From Acidobacteriota bacterium (lineage in GTDB: Bacteria > Acidobacteriota > Blastocatellia > Pyrinomonadales > Pyrinomonadaceae), in contig JAHEEZ010000012.1 in assembly GCA_024640445.1 (NCBI GenBank), positions 1-26,132 of the forward strand: a DNA stretch of 26,132 nucleotides, given 5' to 3'. Below are positions 1 through 7,771 of this stretch, in pieces; position 1 is the first letter of the stretch, and the number at the start of each line of letters is the position of its first letter. The translations under genes were made by a program, and so were the position numbers. Below the pieces are notes generated by a model that saw nothing but the letters and a program-made list of their open reading frames with translations, was not told where the DNA came from and ran no database searches.

Positions 1-396
1 CTCGGAAAACAGGCCATCGATCCGCTTCGTCTGGTTCTTCCAGTTCTCGTCTCGCCAGGTCATCGTAAACGAAACGTACCTGCGCACTTTAACGAGTAGG
101 TCCGGAAAGCTCATACAATCGTCCCAGATCTCCATCATTTCCTCGCTCTCTTCCGAGACTTCCGGATTGATGATCAGCCAAGGTCGTTCAACATTGAGGA
201 AGATGATCCTCTTTCGCACGCCGATCTGCGGGGCCGAGATCGCTCGTCCCCATCCGTGATCCTCCCTAAAGACTCCCATCGCCTCGGCAAGGTCTCTTCC
301 GACAGCGACCGCTGAGTTCAACTCGTCGCTTTCGACGGCGTTGCTTTTCTTTGTAAGCTCCGGGTTACCCAAAAGCAGTATTTCTTTTTCAGACAT
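1..396 (-). CDS. def: Peptide deformylase, divergent type (3' end outside window)
   Basis: The frame opens at ATG 396 (MSEKEILLLGNPEL) and runs off the left edge after 132 codons, so the C-terminus is missing. Peptide deformylases are metalloenzymes that remove the N-formyl group from nascent proteins. Visible family features are motif I at about residues 49-60 (GWGRAISAPQIG, versus the usual GxGLAAxQ) and motif II as WDDCMSFPD (about 91-99), carrying the metal-ligand Cys where typical enzymes have EGCLS. The third motif (HExxH) would lie beyond base 1 and cannot be checked. The longer motif I and the DDCMS variant place it in a divergent branch of the family, so the substrate may not be the standard nascent chain. 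It lies 36 bases downstream of the thioesterase gene on the same strand, probably in one transcript. Confidence 0.8.
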   Translation of the reverse strand, partial: MSEKEILLLGNPELTKKSNAVESDELNSAVAVGRDLAEAMGVFREDHGWGRAISAPQIGVRKRIIFLNVERPWLIINPEVSEESEEMMEIWDDCMSFPDLLVKVRRYVSFTMTWRDENWKNQTKRIDGLFSE

Positions 397-432
397 TTCC
401 TGATTTTAAGTCAGCCGCAGTAATCAGACCGA

Positions 433-873
433 TCACATGAGGGCGACGAAGCGGCCTTCGAACCTTCCGACGATCTCGCCTTTGAACATCAAAACCGAAT
501 CAACTCCAATTCGCGCTTTTCCTTTCTCCTGCAAAGTTCGAATGAAACGCGGCCAGTCGGACCCTTCAGCAAGACTTGAAAGAGCGCGAAACTCACCGTC
601 AATAGGCTTATCATACGACATCGAGTTCTTATGTATCACGATCTTGCACTCGATCCCTTCCGCACCTAGCCTGTTCCGCACCAACGACCAGGCCGAGAGA
701 ATGGCAACTGCCGATGCGCTGCCGCCGAAAACGGTTTCGCGGTGGTTGATATTGGGTTCTAAAGGCGCCTTCAGTTCTACACCCTCCGGGTTTACACGAA
801 CAACCGAAACCTGCATCTCTGCCGAGATCGGAATGTGTTTGTGAAGATAATTTTGGAGTTCTTCCGGAGTCAA
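433..873 (-). CDS. YiiD_C-type hotdog thioesterase
   Basis: A 146-residue protein that matches the stand-alone form of the putative thioesterase domain found at the C-terminus of YiiD (hotdog fold). The recognisable core is LQNYLHKHIPIS near the N-terminus, then VELKAPLEPNINHRETVFGGSASAVAILSAW, in which the NHRxTVFGGS segment is the family hallmark. The predicted role is hydrolysis of an acyl-thioester; the substrate is unknown. The open frame extends upstream to 1254, but that part crosses a terminator and the end of the preceding gene and reads as non-protein-like sequence. I therefore choose TTG 873, which has AAGGAAGG five bases upstream and gives the normal family length. No ATG exists at a sensible position. 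Confidence 0.75.
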   Translation of the reverse strand: MTPEELQNYLHKHIPISAEMQVSVVRVNPEGVELKAPLEPNINHRETVFGGSASAVAILSAWSLVRNRLGAEGIECKIVIHKNSMSYDKPIDGEFRALSSLAEGSDWPRFIRTLQEKGKARIGVDSVLMFKGEIVGRFEGRFVALM

Positions 874-1011
874 GGCGTCCTTCCTTTCATTCTTGTACGT
901 TATAACTTCTGACCAGCGGTTCTTATGATACCGAAGAATCAGGCCAGTTTGCGAGGTGGCCAATATCTTGCGAGCCAGATATCCGGTGCCGGGAAAGGAA
1001 AAAGGTTGCGG

Positions 1012-1047
1012 GAAGAAAAGAAGGACGGCGCTTGTTGAGCGCCGCCC
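1012..1047 (-). terminator. Rho-independent terminator of the repeat-protein gene
   Basis: On the minus strand GGGCGGCGCT (1047-1038) pairs with AGCGCCGTCC (1032-1023) around a CAACA loop, giving a 10-bp stem with one G-U pair, followed by a pyrimidine tail TTCTTTTCTT. It lies about 70 bases beyond the stop of the secreted repeat protein and upstream of the thioesterase start. Confidence 0.75.
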
Positions 1048-1117
1048 CTTGGTATCGATCTGGAATTGTCGTTCGTTCGCACTTGCAAACAAGCCCGCTA
1101 ATAACTGGTTCGGTGCC

Positions 1118-3304
1118 CTAGAAGTTACTCTTCTTGAGCTCCTTGACGAACTCCCGCGAGGCATTGGTTGCGGGATGGCGATTGAATGTAACACCGGCAG
1201 CCGAGTAATACTGGGTCTTTGCTGTTCTGAACAGAATTCGAATGTTCGGAACACAATTAGCGCCAGGCGTTGAAGTGAACACCATCATTTCCCCGGTAAA
1301 TGTCTGGTTAACCGCACCATTAGTGTTTGAGACCTGGGCGCCTGTATTGTCGACCATTCCGAAGATGATGTAGAAGTCAGCGTCCTCTTCGCGAGTGGCG
1401 GCGGTCAGCTGCGGATATTCCTTACCTATCTCATCTGTGATGATTCTCTTGCTCATAAGATCGGCCCCATCCGTGATCATCCAGTACGTTTGAAGGCCTT
1501 TCATGTCATTGATCGATCCGAATTGTGCTTTCGCCAGAATGTCCGCGCCGCGCTGTTTGCTCGGGACGAAAGCGCAGCCTATCGCCGAAGTATTCATCGT
1601 CGGTCCGGAGGCGTTAAGCTGGTTGATCCTTAACCGTGCGATCATCGCGAACTGTCCGTTCGGGTAGATATTGAGGTAGCTCTGGAAATCCCTCGGATTC
1701 TGGCTGTTCCTGACGTTGTCCCAATACTGCTGTTCAACCGCCGAAACTGACGTTGTGTTCTGCACCTGACCACCACCGAGCTGGCTGACCTTAAGCCGCG
1801 CGATCGATGCGTAGATGCCGTTTGGGTAGTTGTAAAGATAGCCCTGGTAGTCCTGGACGCGCTGGCTGTTGTTGATGCTGTTCCAGTATTGGTCTTCCGC
1901 GGAGAGGTTTACGGACTGGTTTGTACTTCCTCCAAGCTGAGAGATCTTCAACCGGGCGATCGGTACGAACTGGCCGTTCGGATAATCATTCAGATAGTTC
2001 TGAAAGTCCGTGGCCCGAGTACTGTTCTTGACGGCATCCCAGTATTGCTGCTCTACCGTCAATGCGCCTCCGCTTTGGAATGTTGTCTGCGGCTGGTTTC
2101 CCACAGATGAGGAACCGCCGAGCTGGTTGATCTTCAAGCGGGCGAGCGCGGCATACTGGCCGTTCGGATACGCATTCAAGTAGCTTTGGAAATCCTGCGC
2201 GTTCGTGCTGTTTCTAACCGCATTCCAATACTGGTCCTCGACGGAGTTACCCGATGGTGAAGGCGAAACACTTGTTGAACTCGATCCGCCTAGCTGGCTG
2301 ATCCTGAGCCTTGCAACAGCCACATACCTGCCGTTTGGATAGTTGTTCAGATAATCCTGAAAGTCGCGAACATTGGTGCTTGCGCTCACCGCATTCCAAT
2401 ACTGGTCCTCTACAGCTGAGGCAGATGCAGTTGACCCGCCGCTGTTGAGGTTAGTCGATCCCGACGATGATGCTGTGTTTGTCGACGGCAAGTTCGCGCA
2501 GTCCGAAGGTGTGATCCAGAAAAGGGTCCCAACCGATGCGTTGTTCCGGTCATACAGCGAGGCCAGCACACCCAAATTTCTCGACACCGCGCCTTTTTCA
2601 TTGCAGTACTGACCAACGATTGTCGGCCGGATAGCCGCTCCCTCCTGAAATAGCTGGACATTCTGCTTTGTTAAGTTTGGGGTGCGCGCTGTTATCAGAA
2701 GGTAACTGTTGCTGGAATATGATTGGCAGCCGGCGCTGCAATATGTTGTTGCGTTAGTAAACTGGACATTTCCTGAAATGAAAGGCAGGTCCTTGCGTGT
2801 CCGTGCCGCCCAGTCTGTCAAGAACTGAGCGTCAGGCGAAGTTGAACTTGAGCTTGGGCTGGTCGCTGACGCGGTTGTCGTCGTTCTAGGGCAGTCGCTT
2901 GGGGACAGGTAAAAATTACCGATGTACTGGCCATACATACCGTTAACAGAGACGGTCACGCCGAGATTTCTTCTGGGAGCGTCCGATCCGCAATAACTCG
3001 GTACGAGAGTAGGTTTTACTGTACTTTCAGTTTGCGCAAGGGTGATGGTCTTATTCGAGTATCGCCACATCTTCAGCCAGATCCCAAGGAACGTCGTTGC
3101 GTTATATGACTGGCATCCGCTTGCGCAGTAAGTGATCACGCTCGTCATTTCAACTTCGCCGTTTCTGGTATTTACATTTTGTCTGATATCCGTCGCCCAT
3201 GAATTGAGAAACTGGACGTCTGTTTGAGCTTTTGTGTCTCCGGCACCGCCGATCAGTATCGCCAAAACCAGTGCCAATGCAGATATCAAGAGTTTCCTGT
3301 TCAT
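1118..3304 (-). CDS. Secreted protein with duplicated Cys modules and five 43-residue repeats
   Basis: A 728-residue protein whose family I cannot name with certainty. Order: Sec signal peptide (1-27, ending TKAQ); two homologous modules of about 110 residues (29-138 and 159-269), each with four conserved cysteines (C60, C64, C105, C138; C189, C193, C234, C269) in the pattern YC-xxGCQSY ... YC ... RNLGV ... SPSDC/TPSDC; Ser/Thr-rich linkers; five repeats at about 298-339, 355-397, 417-459, 469-511 and 523-563 with consensus (V/A)E-QYW--V--S----DFQ-YL--YPNG-----ARL-I-QL; then a C-terminal domain of about 155 residues. The repeats look like short helical pairs, resembling those linked to caspase-like proteins in other bacteria. 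Expected location is periplasm or outside, where the cysteines could form disulfides. ATG 3304 has AAGGAG six bases upstream and a terminator follows, so it is probably monocistronic. Confidence 0.85.
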   Translation of the reverse strand: MNRKLLISALALVLAILIGGAGDTKAQTDVQFLNSWATDIRQNVNTRNGEVEMTSVITYCASGCQSYNATTFLGIWLKMWRYSNKTITLAQTESTVKPTLVPSYCGSDAPRRNLGVTVSVNGMYGQYIGNFYLSPSDCPRTTTTASATSPSSSSTSPDAQFLTDWAARTRKDLPFISGNVQFTNATTYCSAGCQSYSSNSYLLITARTPNLTKQNVQLFQEGAAIRPTIVGQYCNEKGAVSRNLGVLASLYDRNNASVGTLFWITPSDCANLPSTNTASSSGSTNLNSGGSTASASAVEDQYWNAVSASTNVRDFQDYLNNYPNGRYVAVARLRISQLGGSSSTSVSPSPSGNSVEDQYWNAVRNSTNAQDFQSYLNAYPNGQYAALARLKINQLGGSSSVGNQPQTTFQSGGALTVEQQYWDAVKNSTRATDFQNYLNDYPNGQFVPIARLKISQLGGSTNQSVNLSAEDQYWNSINNSQRVQDYQGYLYNYPNGIYASIARLKVSQLGGGQVQNTTSVSAVEQQYWDNVRNSQNPRDFQSYLNIYPNGQFAMIARLRINQLNASGPTMNTSAIGCAFVPSKQRGADILAKAQFGSINDMKGLQTYWMITDGADLMSKRIITDEIGKEYPQLTAATREEDADFYIIFGMVDNTGAQVSNTNGAVNQTFTGEMMVFTSTPGANCVPNIRILFRTAKTQYYSAAGVTFNRHPATNASREFVKELKKSNF
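1616..2413 (-). repeat. Five coding repeats (about 43 residues each)
   Basis: Five imperfect copies of a YW...DFQxYLNxYPNGxxxxxARLxIxQLGG unit inside the secreted repeat protein, separated by 15-20-residue Ser/Gly/Asn/Gln-rich spacers. The protein motif is better conserved than the DNA, so this is a protein-level repeat and not a recent tandem duplication. Confidence 0.85.
2498..3220 (-). repeat. Duplicated four-cysteine module (two copies)
   Basis: Copy 1 is encoded at 3220-2891 and copy 2 at 2830-2498. Both begin QFL(N/T)(S/D)WA, carry YCxxGCQSY, then (Y)C followed by RNLGV, and end in SPSDC or TPSDC. Each has four cysteines at equivalent positions, suggesting two conserved disulfides per module. 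Confidence 0.75.
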
Positions 3305-3761
3305 TATTTTCTCCTTGAAACGGCCAAGAACGGTCAGTTACCCGCCGTATGGGACTTAGCGTGAAGTCCACGAATAGTTCGTCGAAAGTGAAGTATCTGG
3401 AAGACAACTCACTGCCTGCAAACAATTTGCAATCCTAAAGAGTTATCCGCGAATACCAGCCAACAGAATTTGGGTTCGCGCGGCATATATCCGCGCGATT
3501 CAGGACCGGACACACTTGTCAGTGTTATATATGCCGCAATCTCAGTGCTTGGTGGTTTGGCGCCCTGAACGGGGCCGTTGGCGGAAGGCTTGCGTTTTGC
3601 AAGCCGGACGCGACTTTGTGATTCGACGGTAATTCGTTCCTGGTTAAGTCACCTTAAGAAATGGTCTGATCCTGCGGTGTGGGACTGATACTGACTATTT
3701 TCGGTCACATTGTCAACCGGTTTGTTCTTCCGGACCCGCTCACCGATCGTCGAACAGCTTG
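3305..3761. other. Long intergenic stretch with inverted repeats
   Basis: About 460 bases between the repeat-protein start and the terminator of the DUF883 gene. I see no convincing coding sequence on either strand. It should contain the promoter of the repeat-protein gene, but no clean -35/-10 pair stands out. Its most marked structure is a nested set of inverted repeats at 3477-3537, listed separately. Confidence 0.6.
3477..3537. repeat. Overlapping inverted repeats (competing hairpins)
   Basis: CGCGCGG (3477-3483) and CCGCGCG (3491-3497) form a 7-bp hairpin with a 7-base loop. GCGGCATATAT (3480-3490) is also the exact reverse complement of ATATATGCCGC (3527-3537), an 11-bp arm pair that encloses a third hairpin ACACT-TGTC-AGTGT (3512-3525). 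The first two pairings share bases 3480-3483, so they exclude each other. Confidence 0.65.
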
Positions 3762-3800
3762 GCAAAAAGAATAAAGGCGGCCAGTTTCTGGACCGCCTTT
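3762..3800 (-). terminator. Rho-independent terminator downstream of the DUF883-like gene
   Basis: AAAGGCGG (3773-3780) pairs with CCGCCTTT (3793-3800), with CCA/TGG extending the stem past a one-base bulge. On the minus strand the tail is TTTATTCTTTTT. It sits 28 bases after the stop of the gene ending at 3828. Confidence 0.8.
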
Positions 3801-3827
3801 CCGCCTTTTACGGTTCTCACCGCTTGC

Positions 3828-4181
3828 CTATTTCCTGCCCTTGATCAGCCACCCGATAACAAGTCCGACAGCCGCCGAGATAAGGATCGTCTGACCCGGA
3901 TTCTTCCGCGCGTAATCCTTCGCGTCTTCGACAAGCTGTTTCGGATCCTTGTCTTGAAGCTCTTTGAACTTCTCGCTCGCCTGGACGAACTTCTCGTTTG
4001 CGTAATCCTTCGCCTTTACGGCAGCGTCCTGGATCTTCTGCTGGTATTCCTGTGCCTGCATCTTGAGGTCTCCAAGGTATTCATCATCCAGATTTTCTTC
4101 ATTCTCCTGGTCGTTCAGAGGTATCAAGCTCTGTTCAAGTTCCTTTTCCGCTTTCTTCACTTCTTCATCAAATTCAGACAT
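3828..4181 (-). CDS. DUF883/YqjD-like small membrane-anchored protein
   Basis: A 117-residue, highly charged protein: an acidic N-terminus, a long amphipathic helical region (about 40-90) rich in K, E, D, Q and A, then a single C-terminal membrane segment preceded by ARKNPGQTILIS and ending GWLIKGRK. That tail (NPxQ, a glycine-containing hydrophobic stretch, then basic residues) is typical of the DUF883 family. E. coli members YqjD/ElaB attach to the inner membrane by this segment and have been linked to ribosome binding in stationary phase; transfer of that role here is inference. ATG 4181 is preferred, with AGGAG 11 bases upstream; a GTG at 4193 is in frame but overlaps the ribosome binding site. 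It has its own terminator downstream. Confidence 0.75.
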   Translation of the reverse strand: MSEFDEEVKKAEKELEQSLIPLNDQENEENLDDEYLGDLKMQAQEYQQKIQDAAVKAKDYANEKFVQASEKFKELQDKDPKQLVEDAKDYARKNPGQTILISAAVGLVIGWLIKGRK

Positions 4182-4254
4182 TTCAGTAATCACTCCTACT
4201 TAGTTAATGAGATTATGTTTGCGTAAGCAAGCCCTCCGATGACCGCGTTTTCTA

Positions 4255-4821
4255 TTAAGTTGTAACGTCGCTGCTATCGCCGATGTTCCCGTGTGCGACG
4301 CTGACGGAATTGATGGTGGAAGTTGAATACACGGAGTATCGGCCGCTCTCGTCATAGTCATACGTTGCAAAACGGAATCCCGCTTTTTCAAGTACCCGTA
4401 TCGACGCTTTGTGATCGTCATCAACAGTTCCGAATACGGTCGCAAGGCCAAGACTGCTCATGCCACAGCCGACAATCGCCTCGGCTATTTCAGTCGCATA
4501 GCCATTTCCCCAGAATTCCTTTCTCAGAATGTAGCCAATTTCCCACTGGTCCGGGTTTTGAGGTCTCGGGCGGAGACTCGAATGACCGAGATAATCATTG
4601 TTGGATCTTGAAAACACCGCCCAGATCGTGTTTTGGCCGCTCGGATACAATTCCTTTGTCAGCTTCCACCAAAGATCTCCCGCCGCCTGACGGGACAATG
4701 GTCCGTCGCCAACGAATTTCATCACTTCTTTGTCAGTGAACAGGTTGATGAAGAGCTCGCGATCATCCTCTTTATATCGCCGCAACTCAAACTGCTCTGT
4801 GATCAGTGTTTTTATATCCAA
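4255..4821 (-). CDS. GNAT family N-acetyltransferase (RimJ/RimL type)
   Basis: About 188 residues. The opening TLITEQFELRRYKEDD, the central EIGYILRKEFWGNGYATE (acetyl-CoA loop, motif A) and ASIRVLEKAGF near the C-terminus are characteristic of the Acetyltransf_3/RimJ-RimL branch, which acetylates amino groups of proteins or small molecules; the substrate cannot be read from sequence. No ATG start exists. I chose TTG 4821 because the homologous part starts there; the frame stays open to another TTG at 4860, but that extension reads through a terminator-like hairpin (4824-4858). Neither start has a strong ribosome binding site, so expression may depend on read-through from the GWxTD gene 60 bases upstream. 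The last ~20 residues look unconserved. Confidence 0.75.
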   Translation of the reverse strand: MDIKTLITEQFELRRYKEDDRELFINLFTDKEVMKFVGDGPLSRQAAGDLWWKLTKELYPSGQNTIWAVFSRSNNDYLGHSSLRPRPQNPDQWEIGYILRKEFWGNGYATEIAEAIVGCGMSSLGLATVFGTVDDDHKASIRVLEKAGFRFATYDYDESGRYSVYSTSTINSVSVAHGNIGDSSDVTT

Positions 4822-4858
4822 AAGAGACCGGCATCCGCACTCAGCGTCTACCGGTCTC
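4820..4858 (-). terminator. Probable terminator of the GWxTD gene
   Basis: On the minus strand GAGACCGG (4858-4851) pairs with CCGGTCTC (4831-4824) around a 19-base loop, followed by TTTT (4823-4820). It starts about 25 bases after the stop of the GWxTD gene and ends on the likely TTG start of the acetyltransferase, so it could also limit read-through into that gene. The T-run is short. Confidence 0.5.
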
Positions 4859-4883
4859 AATTCTTCTTCTAATTCAAGAGAAC

Positions 4884-6494
4884 TTACTCAACGATCCGGA
4901 ATTTCTCAGTCGGGGTAAGGGTACGCACCTCCGTACCAACCTTGTCTTGGATCTTTATCTTGATCTCATATTCTCCGGGTTCCAGAGTCGACGTCGGCAA
5001 CAGGCGGGCAAGCGTCAGGCGCTGGCCCGAATCGCTGAGGCCCGACCAATCTTCAGGCTCCCTGAGAATCTCCTTTCCATTCCTCGTTAGCGTATATTCA
5101 ACATCCACCGCCGGACGTAGAGTTGTCTGATCTATCTTTGCGTTGTACACCTGGAGATAGATACCGACGTCTTGTCCGCGCTTGAATTCTCCGGAGAGGT
5201 TTGGAATGACCTTGGCATTTCCTATAACAAATCGGGCTCCGATGTCGCGGTCATCCGTCGGACGCAGCTTGGTTGCCAAGATCAGCGTCGATGTCCAAAG
5301 GTTGTCTTTGTCGAACTTCGGAACCTTGAAACCAATGCTGCGGATTCCCTTGTTTCCAGTAGCAACGTCACGGACAACTACTTGAACCTTGTAGTTTCCC
5401 GGAGCAAGTGCCTGGGCGTTCTGGTAAATCGAACTGCGCTCCTTCTCTTCAGCAAGATCCGTAGCAGTAGCGACTGCGGTGACAGAATCTTCAAAAATTC
5501 CTGCCCTCCGATCTGTCACCGCCGTGATTCGCCCGAAGATGTTGATACGCGCCGTGGGCACACCCCCGATATCTTCGAATACCAGTTCCCGGTTCTCTGT
5601 TTGAACAGTGAAAGTAGTGATCACACGCTCATCGGATTGTTTGAAGAAATCAACCCGCAGATCAAAGTCGAGCGGATTGTTATCTATGACCGGAGTGTCG
5701 TCGAGCGTCGCCTGAAGATCAGCGTATTTCACTTGCGGCGGACGCTGGAGCGAGTTGATCAGTTCGATCCTGCGGAAAGGAGAATCTTGCTCTCGGAAGT
5801 AGTTGCGGTCGTTGATGCCGGAAATTCGGTCAGCCTTGTTAGAGAGCCCCAACGATTCCGCTGTGGTCAAACCGGCGCCTGGTACGAATAAGAGCGCATC
5901 TTTCTCGTTGGGATTTCGCGCTATCCTGTATTCGCCCGAACCGGACGGATCAACGAATTCGATCTCGATGCCGCTTCCCACACCTTCCAGGTAACGATAG
6001 AACCAAAGTTCAAAAGGATAGGTCGTCGTGGTACCTCCGCCTTCCCATGCAGGCCGATCGTAGGCTCCGCCCATAGGCCTTGATTCTACGCTGTCCGGTT
6101 TACCCCAGGTTATGTAGATCCGTCCTCGGTCGGTCATCCATCCAGGCTTACCCGAAGTGAAGTTCTCATTGGCATACGCGATCCTCTCATAATACTCTTC
6201 GCGATACTCATTTTCCTCGGTATCCGGATTCGGGTCGCGCCTTCGCCAAAAACTCTCGATGAAGTTTTCACGTTCCTCGTCGGTTTTCAATGCCTTGAAC
6301 GCACGTTTTTCTTCACCCGTGATGATGTACTTAACGTCTTTGCTAAGCCACTCTTCGTAAATCCTGGCAATTTCCCTTTCGGTCTTGCGTGCCTTGTTGA
6401 GCGGGTCCTCCACCTGGGCAAAAACGCCCGTGGCAAGGAGGACGATCGTAAAGCACAGAACAAAGCTCTTCTGAAATGAACGCGGATTAAACAT
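4884..6494 (-). CDS. GWxTD domain-containing secreted protein
   Basis: A 536-residue exported protein. The signal peptide is about residues 1-26 (FVLCFTIVLLATGVFAQ). The first third is the GWxTD domain: a helical start with the FIESFWRRRDPNPDTEENEYREEYYERIAYAN block, then GWMTDRGRIYITWGKPD, giving the name motif at 118-122. The remainder is beta-rich and resembles repeated carbohydrate- or protein-binding folds (EPGEYEIKIKIQDK near the end). GWxTD proteins are common in Acidobacteriota and Bacteroidota-related genomes and their function is not established. ATG 6494 has GGAG 11 bases upstream; the frame extends to TTG 6503, which is too close to that site. A consensus extended -10 lies about 65 bases upstream. 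Confidence 0.88.
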   Translation of the reverse strand: MFNPRSFQKSFVLCFTIVLLATGVFAQVEDPLNKARKTEREIARIYEEWLSKDVKYIITGEEKRAFKALKTDEERENFIESFWRRRDPNPDTEENEYREEYYERIAYANENFTSGKPGWMTDRGRIYITWGKPDSVESRPMGGAYDRPAWEGGGTTTTYPFELWFYRYLEGVGSGIEIEFVDPSGSGEYRIARNPNEKDALLFVPGAGLTTAESLGLSNKADRISGINDRNYFREQDSPFRRIELINSLQRPPQVKYADLQATLDDTPVIDNNPLDFDLRVDFFKQSDERVITTFTVQTENRELVFEDIGGVPTARINIFGRITAVTDRRAGIFEDSVTAVATATDLAEEKERSSIYQNAQALAPGNYKVQVVVRDVATGNKGIRSIGFKVPKFDKDNLWTSTLILATKLRPTDDRDIGARFVIGNAKVIPNLSGEFKRGQDVGIYLQVYNAKIDQTTLRPAVDVEYTLTRNGKEILREPEDWSGLSDSGQRLTLARLLPTSTLEPGEYEIKIKIQDKVGTEVRTLTPTEKFRIVE

Positions 6495-6558
6495 AACTAG
6501 CAATACTCCAGGAGTTCAATCGTCAAAACGAAAGCCACTCAAGCTACAGAAAGTCGCA

Positions 6559-6567
6559 ATTATATCA
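6559..6567 (-). promoter_or_regulatory. Extended -10 promoter of the GWxTD gene
   Basis: On the minus strand TGATATAAT gives a perfect TATAAT with the TGn extension. No good -35 is found at 17 bases, as is usual for extended -10 promoters. It predicts a leader of roughly 55-60 bases before ATG 6494. Confidence 0.5.
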
Positions 6568-6693
6568 GACTCGCAGGTATTTCCCACAACCTTTCAAGAT
6601 GCGTGAGGCTGAAGCGGCGGTTGTATAAGCATCGGCGCCGGAATCTTGTTCACGGGCTGAGCCCCGGGTCGTCGATGATTCGGCAAGCTGTTC

Positions 6694-7740
6694 TTAGTCG
6701 GTCTCGCGCTTCTTCCCGAAGAACCAGGCGACAATGATCGACACTACATATAGAACCATCATCGGTGTCGCAAACAACATCATGTTGGGAATGTCGCCAG
6801 TCGGCGAAATGAAGGCTGCGGCGACGAGGATAATGACAAGTGCGATCTTCCAACTTCTTGCGAGAAATCCGGCTGACAGGATCCCTATTCTTGCGAGGAC
6901 ATACGTGACAGCCGGCATCTGAAAAATCACCCCCATCGCAAGCATGATCAAAGTAATGAAATCGAAGTAATCGGAAGCGCTCAGCAAGAGCCGGAAGTCG
7001 GAGCCCAGGCTTAGAAGATAACGGACCGCGGGAGGGAAGAGGATGTAATAGGCAAATGCGGCACCGAGAACAAAGGATGTTGTAGACAATATAATGAAGG
7101 GCGTAACGTACTTTCTTTCGTGCTTGTAGAGGGCGGGCGATATGAAACCCCAAATCTGGAGAAGCAGGAAAGGGACCGATAGGGCTATCGCGGCATAAAG
7201 CGAAACCGTTACATAAAGGGTGAAGGGTTCGACGGCGGTCTTAACCACCATTCTTTCCCCCGGATCGCCGCCCTCGCCTTCTTTAAGCGAAAAATCCACG
7301 GGCAACCGCACACCCTTGGGGATCACGCCGGCTGGCGTAAACATTTGCTCTTCAGAAAAGAGACCAATACTTCCGCTCCGGTCCTTCGCTACAACTGCGG
7401 AAACGGAACTGCCGGGAGATACGGAGATGTTGCCGATCGTTGATGCTCGATCGAATACGTACTTGCCTTTGTCGCCTTCCTTTAGGCTTCTAAGCGGCAG
7501 CACCTTTTCATTCCCTTGAAGACCCTCGATCGGCAAGTTTCGCCTTTGTGCCTCAGTAAGGGCCCTTTGAACGGGGATTGCGAGGAAGTTGTAGATCCTG
7601 TCAGAGACGAACCAGCAGAACAAGAACGCGACAAGCACGAAAACGACAGAGTTTACAAGACGCTTTCTGAACTCATCGAGGTGCTCAAGGAAGGACATGT
7701 GTCCTCCGAGTTCTTCTTGCTCTAACTCTTCCCTGTCCAT
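6694..7740 (-). CDS. tatC: Sec-independent (Tat) translocase subunit TatC with large loop insertion
   Basis: 348 residues, against about 250 for most TatC proteins. TatC is the membrane receptor that binds twin-arginine signal peptides. Visible: cytoplasmic MSFLEHLDEFRKRL (15-28, the conserved HLxExR signature), TM1 about 30-50, TM2 about 175-197 preceded by EPF (171-173), then QIWGFISPALYKHERK, further membrane segments to 340, and FISPTGDIPNM near the end. The excess length is almost all between TM1 and TM2 (about residues 60-170), the first periplasmic loop. Transcribed after the tatA/B-type gene with a 31-base gap. ATG 7740 lacks a ribosome binding site, while Met15 (7698) has GGAGGA just upstream and matches the usual TatC start, so the true protein may be 334 residues. 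Confidence 0.93.
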   Translation of the reverse strand: MDREELEQEELGGHMSFLEHLDEFRKRLVNSVVFVLVAFLFCWFVSDRIYNFLAIPVQRALTEAQRRNLPIEGLQGNEKVLPLRSLKEGDKGKYVFDRASTIGNISVSPGSSVSAVVAKDRSGSIGLFSEEQMFTPAGVIPKGVRLPVDFSLKEGEGGDPGERMVVKTAVEPFTLYVTVSLYAAIALSVPFLLLQIWGFISPALYKHERKYVTPFIILSTTSFVLGAAFAYYILFPPAVRYLLSLGSDFRLLLSASDYFDFITLIMLAMGVIFQMPAVTYVLARIGILSAGFLARSWKIALVIILVAAAFISPTGDIPNMMLFATPMMVLYVVSIIVAWFFGKKRETD

Positions 7741-7771
7741 AGTTGTTCAGCTTTAAGTCTAGGTCGGGTTA

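Noticed and set aside
874..1254. N-terminal extension of the thioesterase to ATG 1254
   Set aside because: It would overlap the end of the repeat-protein gene and cross a strong terminator, and the added residues look non-protein-like.
1616..2413. CRISPR or tandem DNA repeat array
   Set aside because: The periodicity is in protein sequence; repeat DNA copies differ at many positions and are in one reading frame without spacer-like uniqueness.
5172..5891. 239-codon plus-strand open frame
   Set aside because: Antisense to the GWxTD gene, which has a clear signal peptide and motif; no ribosome binding site or domain on the plus strand.
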